Assembly: GCF_910592395.1 (NCBI RefSeq)
Contig: NC_088323.1
Span: forward strand, 374,001 to 438,000
Length of the DNA stretch: 64,000 bases
Source of the DNA: Lineus longissimus
Lineage: Eukaryota > Nemertea > Pilidiophora > Heteronemertea > Lineidae
Direction: 5' to 3'
Shown: positions 13,601-25,105 of the stretch, one piece after another
Numbering within the stretch: position 1 is the stretch's first letter
Layout: the number at the start of each line of letters is the position of its first letter
Made by a program: the position numbers and the translations under genes
Notes under the pieces: generated by a model
The model's database searches: none
Seen by the model: only the letters and a program-made list of their open reading frames with translations
What the model was told of the DNA's origin: nothing

Positions 13601-14634
13601 CCTCTCGCATCTCACAGCAAAGACCACTTTTACCACCTTTTGCCAGAAGTGTGACCAAGCGCATAACTAGACATCAACACCCCCAGTCCACCGCTATTTA
13701 TGACATATAAACTGTGAGCCGCGAGCCATGCATAAATAACAGGAACAGAATCATGAAAAATATCTGCTCGTTTTATCTGATAAGAAGATATGGCATGAAA
13801 TCAACACTAGTATTCCATCCCAGTGCCGACTTGTATCATTCTCGTTGGTGAAACTTTATGATACTGCATGAACAAAACGACCTAAGTATGAAAAATCTCC
13901 CCTCTCAAACAATGGAAAGAGATCGTAGTCCGATATAAGGCAGAAGTAGAGCTACCGCCACAGAACTGAAAAATATAATCCTGATACTTGTAACACTAGC
14001 TGTGGGTCGAATTTATCTTTTGAAAGAAACATATCATACGGACAAGAGATGGCTAATTTACATAAGGTTTGGATAATATCCTTCTCCCATTGCAGAGCAA
14101 AGGATTTTTCGTACTATATCGTCTCAGCAGAGACACTGGCATTCCCTGCACCTAATTTCACAGACAACAGCTTTGTTGATCAGCAGACGGGCAATGTCAA
14201 CAATCTACTCTCGAACTGCATGTACATGTCCTGACTGTCACACATGATAGAATTAACACTAACATCAACTATGCCAACGACCAGCTCACAGTCTGCAACT
14301 GCTTACTCAGTCAATAGATGCTTTGCTCAGCACTAACATCTACTTCCCCTTATACAATCAATTGTCGCTTCACCAATATCCAACCATTTGTAAGCCAATT
14401 AGAAAGAAACCCGTGTCAGTGCGCAAATCGCTGAGTGATTGAATTAAAATCTCGCCAGCTAATAGACTGAAGAGATAATGGTGTAGTTGCTCATCACGTT
14501 AGCACCGGAGTTAAAATATGTTTAAGGCTTTCACGTCGTCAGTGGCACTATAACAAAGTGGTTTTTCTGCTAAAATAGAAGAAACATCATCAATCCCAAA
14601 GCTATTATCGTTATCGGTCCCTTGAGCTGCGTTC
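7659..14634. other. Unassigned, no gene recognised
   Basis: No frame here exceeds about 91 codons and none resembles a known family. A loose repeat of a GAAGGTCATTT(AATT)AATGAGA-like word appears near 11100 and 11395. A nine-A run lies at about 12302. I see no RNA gene, array or terminal inverted repeat. Confidence 0.4.
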
Positions 14635-14772
14635 GTTTGCAGTCAAAGTTATATAGTGCTAGTAAAAAAGCCTGATAGTCACCTCCGAGTATGCTGCGAT
14701 TACGGACGTTAAGCTGTTAGTCATAGAAAAAGCTTAGCATATACTATTTTATCAACTCTGAAGGATGAAAAA
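14635..14772 (-). repeat. ~130-bp dispersed element, copy A (inverted)
   Basis: Read on the minus strand, this copy matches copies B (21751-21885) and C (24779-24903). The longest shared core is the word CTTAACGTCCGTAATCGCAG followed directly by CATACTCGGAGGTGACTATC and AGGCTTT, then GCACTATATAACT. The other end is TTCATCCTTCAGAGTTGAT. Copies A and B also share GACTGCAAA at the end. No terminal inverted repeat or poly-A tail is evident. Confidence 0.8.
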
Positions 14773-17700
14773 ATTTCAGATAATGTAACTCAGTATGCAA
14801 AGCGAGAGGCAAAGTGTCCTGCTGATGAAAAGGCAGACATTTCACCAAAGTTTTCAATGAACACTTACATTCGAGCGGAATGAATTTGTTAGGTAAAAGA
14901 GAAACTCATATTCCTTTGAAATCCAGAAGTTTCTATCGAAACTTTCGCAACGAGGTAAAAACCACTTTGAACCGATTGATATCTATAACTACATATCCTG
15001 TCCGATGACCACTTTACAACTGATATGACTGCAAAGAAGATTCTTGACACAACACATTAAGTTCTTAAAGTTGCCAATCGCACATGATAGCTGCAGCACA
15101 AATAGTGCTTCGTTTGTCAGCTTTTTTCTTCTCAACTTTCCTCATCCACCACTAGGCACCTGAACAAGACATCGAAAGAGGTTCTTCAATTCACATTATC
15201 TACACCTACGCTGGCTTGAAACTGTCCAGTACAAGTTCTTCACTAGTACCCAGACCTTTGAAATAGCAGAAGCTACTCCGAAAACATTAGCATCATGATA
15301 GAAACAGATCTGATATTGGTTTTCAGAATACAGATGCCCTGTTTGACACGCAACTCTGATCTGATCCCTTAACAAAAATTGGTTTTGCAAAGTTTTACAA
15401 CGTGGATCGTATCGAAAGTGCACATCGCCAACACATTGTCATACAAATCAAGCTAGGTGCAGTTGTTATCTTTCAATTCTCTTATATTTTCTCAAAGCAG
15501 CAGGACATCTTGTGTTACATTTGTTCAGCTCTGAAAACCCGTAGTTAACCAGGTTCACTACGTCCCACCTCTCATTCCTTTTGATGCCAGATTCAATCCA
15601 AACCCCACAAGTCACCTTATTCAGCCCTGTTGGTGTCCTTTGTCCATTGGTACATAGAATATATCAACAGTGGTCTGCCATTGGTAACAGCTCAAAGCCT
15701 TTGTGTAACAGACGACAATACACCAATGATGAGACTTCTAAAGCCTCAATATCTTCATCAAACGATCGTACCATTACAAACCGTTTGGTCTTACAATCAC
15801 ATTAGCTGAACAATATCTTCCTTTGAACCAATATGAGTTTACCAAGTGGCTTATATTTGTCATTTTAACTTATTCGTCTGCTAACATATGAGTGTACATC
15901 ATTATTCTAAACACACTATTGTTTTACAAAAGGTATCTGTCTTATGACGTTTGTATACTTACTTTGATCTACCTACACTTATCCTATATCCTGCAGAGTG
16001 CCATTTCAATCATACTGGATTTAGTGCCAACAACTTTGGAACAACCCAAATATGATCCAATTAAACTCTGACACATAGTCAATCCATTCCCCGGTTAGCC
16101 CCCTCCCCACCACCACCCAGCAATCAAGCCCGACCTCCATCTTCTACCACTCATTATCAGTATCAGCACAGACGAGACAGAAAATCAGATCAATAAAACT
16201 CAAAGAGCCGCCGATTCGATCTATCAATAATAACATCGAATTGAGGACGTTCACGGTCACGTGCCTTCCTTAATTGATTTAATCAATTAGTGAGAGTCTT
16301 AGCCTTTTGTGAGACAGGCTTCTTTGACTCATAAAAGTCGATTATTTTGTCACTAGCATTGACATGTCAGTTTTTTAGGTCTCTTGTTCTTTATGATGTT
16401 ACGGCCACGCCCAGTAGACATTGTATGTTACTAGAATGTGGCATTGCAAACGGATATGAGGTTCAGGTGGAGCAACCAACAACTCGTGATATCAAATTGG
16501 CCAAGATTCAATCACGTCTTTCTGATAGTTTGGTACAAGAAAGACATCGATAACATTCTGCATCCCGGATTGTAGCAGATGGACCTTCAGGTCAATGACG
16601 TTAATATGCCCTACAGATCCGAGCTGAGCAAGTACACAGGTAACAACGCCTTCTTTCGTGAAAAATCAAATATCTGAAAATGGATCTGAAACTGGCTTGA
16701 ATATCACCAAATCGTCCTTAATGCCTACACGTATCAAACATGACATACGTGGCATTATCATCCATGATATAAACGATTCTCAAAGCTTGATATCAATGTG
16801 ACTTCCTTATCTGATCACTGCTGATCATTGTGCATCAATTACGTACAGAGCGCAATGATGTGATCAGATAACTCCCAGGATGAAATATCATCATGCAGAT
16901 TAGTCTCGATTCTGATCGATCAGTGGATTTATAGGCTTCTATTTATAGAAGAGTAATCTAGTAATCAGTTTCTTTGCGGCGATATGACCTTTTCCTAGTC
17001 TTATTACCACAATAAAGCAACCCGTCGCGTGCCCAGGTGCCGTTATGTGATGCCGATCCGTGTTTAAGTAATGCAATTCTACGTAGTGTGGCATACCGCC
17101 AACTCTAATGACTGCCAATTCCACATTTTCAGGAATGCCATTCAATCATACCATCATGAGAACATGGGTATAACATTCATTGCAATACCTGGTCAATTGT
17201 TAGTTGGCGGTAGGTTGTGTCTCCCCACCTGCCTTTAAAAAAAGCTTCCACATATGGGACCGCTGGTTTAAGGTCGAGTACACGTCGAGTACACGCTATG
17301 AGGTCATATCCAAGATCATCACGGCTAACAAAGCATCGATGGTATACTTTCATAGCCTCGATGTGTGATGCTCATGAAACCAACTGAGCTTCTGGCTTTC
17401 TTCGACCGCATTTGCCATACATGCATTAGACACCAACAACGGCAAACTCTTGATCAAGATCTGCCTGCAGCTATGCGATCTTGGGATCAATCACTCTGCA
17501 TCGCCACGGTAGATGGTCTGGCCTCGTACAGCTGGTCCACTGCAGCAGTGGGACAGCGAGCGGGACTGCGGCTAACACCAGCAACTGGGCTCAGGTTTTC
17601 ATACAGACCTAATCGAACTCTGATCTGAATCATCACCAACAACGCAGCCTTGATGATCAATAGTTTTGGTATACATAATATGGTAGGCTAGATAACTTTC

Positions 17701-18186
17701 TCTGTTCCGTTCTCTGGTCAACATCAACCAGTCGAGTTCTTAGATGCAGGCAGTTCAATGGACACACCATAGACATCATCGGACCTCGATTGGTCGTTGT
17801 ACATCACCCCACTCCAAAACCTAGGTTATGAGCAAGTGTGTGGGTTGCTTCTAAGCCATATGAAGGTCAGTGAGATTGTATGCCATGTACGAAGCCAAAT
17901 GTGACAGTGTTGGTCACCATATGACCGCCTGTTCCTATTGGTATGATTGGCGGGGCTCTCATATCAGTTTGAAAGGTAGCCATACTAAGGTCAAGATACT
18001 CAGCCCACCAAATTTCCCCAGCTGCCGCAGAGCTTGCACCAATCGTACAAAATCAACAGTCAATAACCTCCTTCCCTGCTAACTCAACAAGGAAGTATCA
18101 TGACCACAACAAACATGGCATATTTACTTCCCTCCTTGACAAGACGATACAATCCTTCATTCACGGGCGCGTTTGCCTTTCTTTAG
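14773..18186. other. Unassigned; small palindromes only
   Basis: It holds a 17-bp palindrome at 16272-16288 (AATTGATT, one base, AATCAATT) and an 11-bp direct duplication, GTCGAGTACAC, at 17273-17294. Frames are short, and the 87-codon one at 17365-17628 has no recognised motif. Confidence 0.4.
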
Positions 18187-18361
18187 ACTAAGTCAACATT
18201 ACTTTGTATCGATTCGACCGGATTCTGTTACTGAGAGAAACTCTAACGCAAATGATGTTTGCCTTCTTGATACGCTTTCGATTGGCGGTGTCTGTGATTT
18301 CTATCAGGTTCACGGAACCTATGCCACTAAAGCAAAGAATGACGCTGTGAGGTTGCAGCAG
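18187..18361 (+). CDS. Candidate internal exon, function unknown
   Basis: A pyrimidine tract ending in TTTGCCTTTCTTTAG (AG at 18185-18186) forms a strong 3-prime splice-site match. The only frame open after it stays open to a TAG at about 18425. CAG|GTAAAT at 18359-18367 is a good 5-prime site, and alternative donors GAG|GTAAAA (GT at 18416) and CCA|GTAAGT (GT at 18445) follow. The predicted segment is about 58 residues, of mixed composition, with CDFYQVHGTYATKAK near its centre. I do not recognise a family, and no partner exon was found nearby. A frame of this length can arise by chance, so the support is the pairing of splice signals with the open frame. Confidence 0.25.
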
Positions 18362-18446
18362 GTAAATCCAGACTATGTGGCTTTCAATATGCTAGTCTCA
18401 CTATCAATCAGCGAGGTAAAAAGCTAGCGGGACTGAAGCTACCAGT

Positions 18447-21400
18447 AAGTATGACAGCAACATCTTACTATGACATCCTTTCAAGCTTTTTATGCTTTCT
18501 AAAAGAATGTGCATGTATGTATATCATTACAATATGTTGCCTCACGATATTGCTGCTTATCTTACGAATGTATGGTTCTGGTTAATCCAATACTACAGTT
18601 CCCTTGGTGACCTTTGTCTGTACAGCAGGCAATGATTCGCTATGGAAATTGACCCTTTCAATTTAATCCGATACACTTCTGTAAAACAATATGTTAAGGC
18701 CACTTCAAGTTTAGTTCAAGACGTTCACACGCAGTGTTTCTAACGGAAATCTGAAATATGCAAGTACATAATAGAAAATCCATTGGCACCCACATTTAGG
18801 ATATATATTTCCATCCTCGAGACAAGCTTTTTTCAATGCAAGACAGAATCAAGCTACATGAACTGGTTGAAAACGAAATCGATCAATCATAAATTGCGAT
18901 TCTTTAAATAGGAGGTTTCATGGGAGGAAACCCATTGGACCCCAATAGAGACATACGTGTATGCAAGATATAGATTCGGAAGAGAATCTAAGAGGAGAAG
19001 CGGTTTTTAACGGACGGTCGATCCTACCTTGCTTGTCCAAACATTCATTTGTTAAGATTCGGTCAATAATATCTTACCTGAAAGAATAAAAATAAACAAA
19101 CTATGAGTACGATGCGTTGTTGTTGTGACTGGTGGCCATGGAATTAAAAACCACGCACACAAAACGTTTTTAAAGTCAAGGAAATAGGAAGTGTGAGGAA
19201 AAGGGTTACGCGGAACACCTTCAAGTGCAGATATGAATTGACCTAATGCAGATATCCCCGTGTCAGTTTTACCATAACATTGAGATATGGATCCTAATGC
19301 CTCCCCTTTCGATATCCGATATCTCCCTTAACAATAAATATCAATTTGCTGACGAAGAAAGCGCCAAATACAGGTTTCATTAGAGGCTAAACGACTCCAC
19401 AGGGATGACTGCTAAAATTAATAATTTAAATTGAATTTTAATATTGCGACTTTTATCTTTGAGTTTAATTCTGACCTCATTAGGAGCGGGGCGTCGAGGG
19501 ATTCGGTGAGGTTTAAGGGTTATGAATTTGTTCAAGTAGACTACTGTCTCAATATTCAGCAAGGCATCTTTACACAAATTCGCACATGACCAATGTTAGC
19601 TCTACCTGAATCGAACCGCTCCCAGGTTTAAATGTTCAAGTCCTGAAGAGGTGTAAGACAGCGATAGCCTAACGACGACACATGAGGAGGAAATCCCGTG
19701 ATTAAGTCTACACTTCTTATTACTGTAACATTCCATAAAGTATTTCTCTCGAACCGTCGGAATAATTTCTATTCAGAACTATAGAAAAATCATCTTTCGA
19801 GGTGAATGAACAGTCCAGTTTATCAACGATATTTACTTCGTACCTTACTGGAGGTGTTGACTGTCTCATATAAACCATGCTTCTTTAATAAGAAACCCAT
19901 TACTTTGAGACAACGGACCATACGCACACTTTAGATCTTTCAGGAGTAAATATCAATCCAGGTTATCGTACGCCTTCAAACAAACTAAGCCATACATTTT
20001 TGTTGCGCAACCTTTGTCAGTGAGCTCAAGAGTCAGTCGCAGGGAAAGAAATTAGCAACACAAAGGATGGGGATGATTATGATTTGAGATTTTGGCTGCA
20101 GAGCTGGTTTTTATAGAAAAAGGTTACTGATATCTTCGTATACTGCATCATGTAAGAAGTGAGTCAATGGCGGCATTGTATATAGCACCACATGGTGTTA
20201 TACACATGGTGTGTAGTTAACTACCGGTATGAACTCGGACTCAAAATGGCTACCAATCCTGTAAAGATGGACTCATCGTAGAGGTTCATCAGAAAAGGAA
20301 GACACAGACGATGAACTGCACAGAAAACACGGAACAAGTCTACTTGATAAAAAGTCTTCTAAGCTACTACAACAGGAGGTGGGACAGTCAGGGCTAGTTC
20401 TAGGGGTTATGCTGGTTTTTATCATATCAAAAAGACAGGCGTGTTGCTGCAAACCGTCCAAAACAACTCCAGACATTGTAGATATGAGAATGAGGCTGCA
20501 AGTATTGAGCCGAGGCTGCAATCTGAGACAAGTCCTGACTGCTTGTAATGGGTTTGATGTTACATGACAGACCATCACAATGTCAGTTCTTTTCGTATTC
20601 TGAATTCACTACTACCATGACTGCAGTCAAAAAATCGCCAGTGTTGCCTTCCTTGACTTCCTATACAAATAGGCCCTTCGAATTACCCTGCCAACCCTAA
20701 ATCTGTTCAACCTCGTGTGTATCAACACACTCCATGTAGTAGGAAGGAGCGTACCTTGCCCACAATGGAGGTGTACAGTACGCTGCAAAGCGTCACACAG
20801 GCCCAAGCTGCTAAAGGATGGTCCTGTGCAGCCTGAAATGTGAAAGAAAGCGACAACAATATGGTGCAGAACATCGAGCTTGGTCTGGTGAAGTGGGAAG
20901 AAGACGCATAGAGTATGATTATGCACAGAGAACTCCCATGGCTCGAATTTCCCTCGGCTTTGTGCGATGTGACCGGATCGAATGGACATGCACCTTAGGC
21001 CGAAAAGCGTCAAAGTAACTAAACGACTTGCCCAAGCCTGAAACATGAAGAGTCGTAGAAGAGTTGTATTCAAGAGTATGGTGAATCGCATCTCAGAACG
21101 TGCAAGAGGAAAATCATTATTTTGAGTAAGGAGGAAATACCATGACCATTGATATCAACTTTTAGTATCAATTTTTGTGGGACTTGATCATAGCCTGAAA
21201 CTAGCAGACAACAGGAGCTCATCAGATCAGTAACACGAATAACGGCCATTTACAGCATGTAAACTTCTCTTGCCCTTCATTCGAGAGTCTTCCTATATTA
21301 CTACACTAGTAAACTTGACCCCTTCTACCAAGCAAGCTACAGGTAGCTTAAAAGGGGTCCCCTTCCTCTCCGCCTATCGCCGTTAACTCATTCCCACGTA

Positions 21401-21679
21401 TCATGTAATAGTAGATACTGACAAGTAATTTGCTCTAAGATTACAACCCTATCACAAATCGTATAGGTGGGGATCAGTGTAGGATCAATAACGGGGACAT
21501 TTGTAAAGGAGAAAGAGAGGCTTTCGAAGTCAGATAAGCAGTCAAGAATCGATACAGTCCTGCTCGTTGTACATAAACCTTGCTTTTTATATTTACCTCT
21601 CAAAAGCACCGGCGTCAAATTTCGCAGTGTTATGAAAGTTGGATCAAAATTCTGAAAAATTTTCAAAGACAAAATGTTT
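18447..21679. other. Unassigned; several mid-length frames without homology
   Basis: Frames of 154 codons (minus, 20627-21091) and 101 codons (minus, 20273-20578) are present, but neither contains a motif I recognise. The plus-strand frame at 20379-20567 encodes one hydrophobic stretch followed by Cys and basic residues. A perfect 12-bp palindrome, GTAGTTAACTAC, lies at 20213-20224. Confidence 0.35.
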
Positions 21680-21760
21680 TTTGGGCTGAAGATGTTTCTT
21701 CATTATGAGAAAAAAAAAAAGTTAAACAAATATTTGGACTGAAGACATTTTTTCATCCTT
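21680..21760. repeat. ~54-bp imperfect duplication next to copy B
   Basis: TTGGGCTGAAGATGTTTCTTCAT at about 21680 recurs as TTGGACTGAAGACATTTTTTCAT about 54 bp later. An A11 run lies between them. The second unit runs directly into the left end of dispersed element copy B, so it may be part of that insertion. Confidence 0.5.
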
Positions 21761-21885
21761 AAGAGTTGATAAAACAGTATACGCTAAGCTTATACTATCA
21801 CTAACAGCTTAACGTCCGTAATCGCAGCATACTCGGAGGTGACTATCAGGCTTTGTTGCTAGCACTATATAACTTCGACTGCAAA
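21751..21885 (+). repeat. ~130-bp dispersed element, copy B
   Basis: It aligns with copy C in the same orientation and with the reverse complement of copy A throughout. It starts with TTCATCCTTAAGAGTTGAT and ends with CACTATATAACTTCGACTGCAAA-like sequence. No coding frame is conserved among copies. Confidence 0.8.
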
Positions 21886-24778
21886 TCTATGTATAGATCT
21901 CCTAGAGTTGAAAAAGCAGTGCATATCTTTGATGATTGTTCTCTGCATCATTACCCGAGACTTCAAGAAGGCATGTAAGCGAATAAGGGACCGTCGACTG
22001 GAACAAGATCAAGGAGAGATGCATTAGAAACCAAGGTTACTATGTTTGCTGACAACGGAAGCTAACTCAGGTAGCAAGGCAGGAGAAATCTTTGATAAGG
22101 GTCTCTGCCAGAATGGCTGATGCATGATGTGATGAATTATACACCCAGTTCTTAAGTAAGACAACGCTAAACATGTCTAGAGCAAGCTCCGTTGCTCTCA
22201 TCAACACTTTAATATGCTTATTTGGATGAATCGCCATAAGCACATTTCCACTGGTCCACGTACACTGTCACTGACAATGGCCTCAGTCCAATCTCCTCTG
22301 CAAAACGCATTGCATGGAGCCAAGGTGCTTCTCTCCCCTGAAGGAAAGGTTGTTACATAAAATGACAAGGCAGAGTCCAAATGACAAGGCAGAGTCCATT
22401 GTATGTGACAATGCACGTAAGACCAGTGCGACGACGTTGTTATGAAGTTGACATTGTAGGTGAAGACAAGTGTTTCTCGTTGCGTAGAAACTACGTTAGG
22501 TTATAGCAGTGACGGTCTATTGAATGAGGACACATATCTAGAGGACTCGTGCCATCACCAAGACATTCTCTTTATCAACTGACTACAGAAACGACATCTT
22601 TCTTTCTCAGATCTTCAGACACGAACTCAATCTCTCAAGTTGCACCGTGACAAAACGTTCTCATGTTGACATCAATGGTGTTTGATTCTGATCGTGCTTG
22701 ATCAATTGATGAAGCAACTAACAGTCATCAAGTTACCTGGTGTGATAAAGGAAACACACATTGATCTTGCTAGATATTACACTGTTGTATCCTTTGAAGG
22801 CAGAGTGGGAATGCATATTCATATTTCAATATCAATGTGCCCTCATATACACGTGTTTGATTCAAAGGAATATATTGATCGAATCTCTTCTTTAGGCTGT
22901 GAATAGAAAATATGCTCCACCCCATTCCTTAAAGAATTCCCGTCATAGTAGTGTCTGGTTTGTTGTCTGGTGTCAATTGCGTAGATGTTAACACCCGACT
23001 TTAATTGGCCTTTTACCTGATAACCCCACGTCTATCCCGAGACCTTTCAATGTTTCAGTAGAGCCAAGATGAGCTAGTGCCCATTTGTAATCCTACCTGA
23101 CGATGGCAAGGGTCTCGCGAACGGGGTTGCAGGGCCAGTGTTGTTACTGCCAAATCACTGCACCTCATGAACAGAGCACGGCTCGACAAATGCTTCATGG
23201 ACCTGTTGCCGTCTCACCCCAAACACCCCAGGCAAATCTTCCCATACATCAAACGATAACGACTGTTTGTCACAGCTCACAACTCCCAGCGGGGCTCCAT
23301 CATCGTCCGAATCTAGCTCTGAGTGTTGCAGCGAATTGATAGGAAAAATAAGGTCACGATACGGGCCATGATAAATACGTGTAGCGAGGAATCTTGTGCG
23401 TCAGAGATCAGAGGGGATGATGAAATACACAATATGTAGATATCTCCAGGATATGACTTTTTCTACATGTTATTGATTTCTTCCTACGGAGGGGATTAGG
23501 TTCTGACAGGCTCTCTAACAATCTGCCTGGGAGTCATCATTGCTGCTATATAATGCAACAAGAACCTTGTGTACAACAGCAGTATATTTTGGGTGGGTGT
23601 TTCGTGTGACAGGCCTGTATCAAACACTGCAGGAAGGGAATCGATGGAGGACTGCACAGACAGGCATTTTGTACGATCCGCCTTTTGGGGATTGCTTTTA
23701 AAGAAGTTGGCAACTTTGATAAGTCAGCTCACCTGTCACATGAAATAAGGGGGTTACGTCCATCTACACTAATCTATTCCTTTGCTCTCTTCTGGTGCAT
23801 CAGAAGTTCCAAGGCGATGGCCTCAGGTAGAACAGGCTGAAACTGACGTGAATCAAAACTCCAACGTTACACACGATATCTATAACTGTGACAATAGACG
23901 TAGTGCACATTAGTTGATTGCAAGAGGTTTAGCTTTTTTCTGTTGGATATATCCATCCATCAATGTGATCACCTCCATCTCAGATCTAGATATTACTTAG
24001 TCAACTCGAGGAGATCATGGGATATTCTCAATATAGAACCTGTTGATAAATCAGTCGGGTTCATATTTCTCACTTCGTACAATCTATTCAGTGGTTTTCT
24101 TTGGTAAGACGCGCGCACTTTAAGTAATCGCCTAACGTCGCGGCTCATAATGGTAAACAAAGGTAGCAGTCTATCAGTAGTGTAGGTCTTCTTATCAGGA
24201 TTCCCCAAGGGAACGATACGATACAAGGCTACTGTAATATGAACTCCAGCCCTTTTGACGTCCCAGTCATGATATTGGGATCACCGGCCTGAGGCAGAGG
24301 ACAAGTAATGAGCTAATTGTTCAACATGGGTCTTCAATCAGATGACTTGTAGGCAGTTAATACAGTAGTACGTATATAGACTGTAAACATTGTCAATGGG
24401 AAATTAGCTGTGGTAGCCTGAAGATAGGACACACAGTTTAGGGTTTCAAGACAACATCCTCGTAGGTTGAGGCAGATTTTGAATGAAAGTACAGATTCAC
24501 CAGTGATTTTAGTGCAGACTAACGTAGTATACCGACCAGGCTAAGAGTGTCGGTGACGACATTTATCAGCTTTAGGATGATGAAGATTTGTACTTTGTAC
24601 CTACATGGGAAGGATAGAACGTACTGTCGCATCATCAAAGTTGTCACTATGATTAGGAGCCTTCATGAGCGGCAATGCCTTATCGAAAGAACTAGCCACC
24701 GAATCAAATGACCACCGTTCAGAATTATTCAAGTTCTCATGAACACATTGCAAAATACAGATACAGGACTTAGAAATG
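21886..24778. other. Unassigned; one 19-bp duplication
   Basis: AATGACAAGGCAGAGTCCA is doubled exactly at 22361-22379 and 22380-22398. Otherwise only short frames occur, and I recognise no gene. Confidence 0.45.
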
Positions 24779-24903
24779 TTTCATCCTTCAGAGTTGATAC
24801 AACAGTATAAGCTAAGCTTATTCTCTCACTAAACAGCATAACGTCGGTAATCGCAGCATACTCGGAGGTGACTATCAGGCTTTGTTACTAGCACTATATA
24901 ACT
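24779..24903 (+). repeat. ~130-bp dispersed element, copy C
   Basis: This copy runs from TTCATCCTTCAGAGTTGAT to GCACTATATAACT. It matches A and B with scattered substitutions, for example ACGTCGG in place of ACGTCCG. The match stops at about 24903, before the GACTGCAAA that A and B share, and a GGTCG-rich tract begins soon after. Confidence 0.8.
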
Positions 24904-24917
24904 CGGCAAAAAGGCCC

Positions 24918-25105
24918 TTTGGTCGGGTTAGAGGGGTAAATTTGGTTATTTGGACCGCCCAACCCAGTGGTCGTGGTCGTGGTCTGGGTACCGGGGTGGT
25001 CGTGTTACCGGGGGCCTTGTTATAGTAATTAATTAGAGAGGAAACCATTCGGGGTCGGAGATTCTTGGTCGTCATAGCGGGATGGTCGCTGACCGGGGTT
25101 CCACT
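24918..25105. repeat. GGTCG-rich interspersed minisatellite tract
   Basis: GGTCG recurs many times, including three consecutive GTGGTC units at 24967-24984. GTGGTCGTGTTACCGG at 24996-25011 is repeated exactly at 61419-61434, and both places are followed by CCGG-GTTCC words nearby. The minus-strand frame through it encodes a Pro-Arg run, which is best explained by the repeat. Confidence 0.55.

Noticed and set aside
19560-19680. Minus-strand B-box-like GGTTCGATTC at 19617-19608
   Set aside because: The upstream sequence does not give a convincing A box, and no tRNA stems pair. No second copy was seen in the window.
20627-21091. 154-codon minus-strand frame
   Set aside because: It has no recognised motif and unremarkable composition, and a frame near this length is expected by chance in 64 kb at this base composition.
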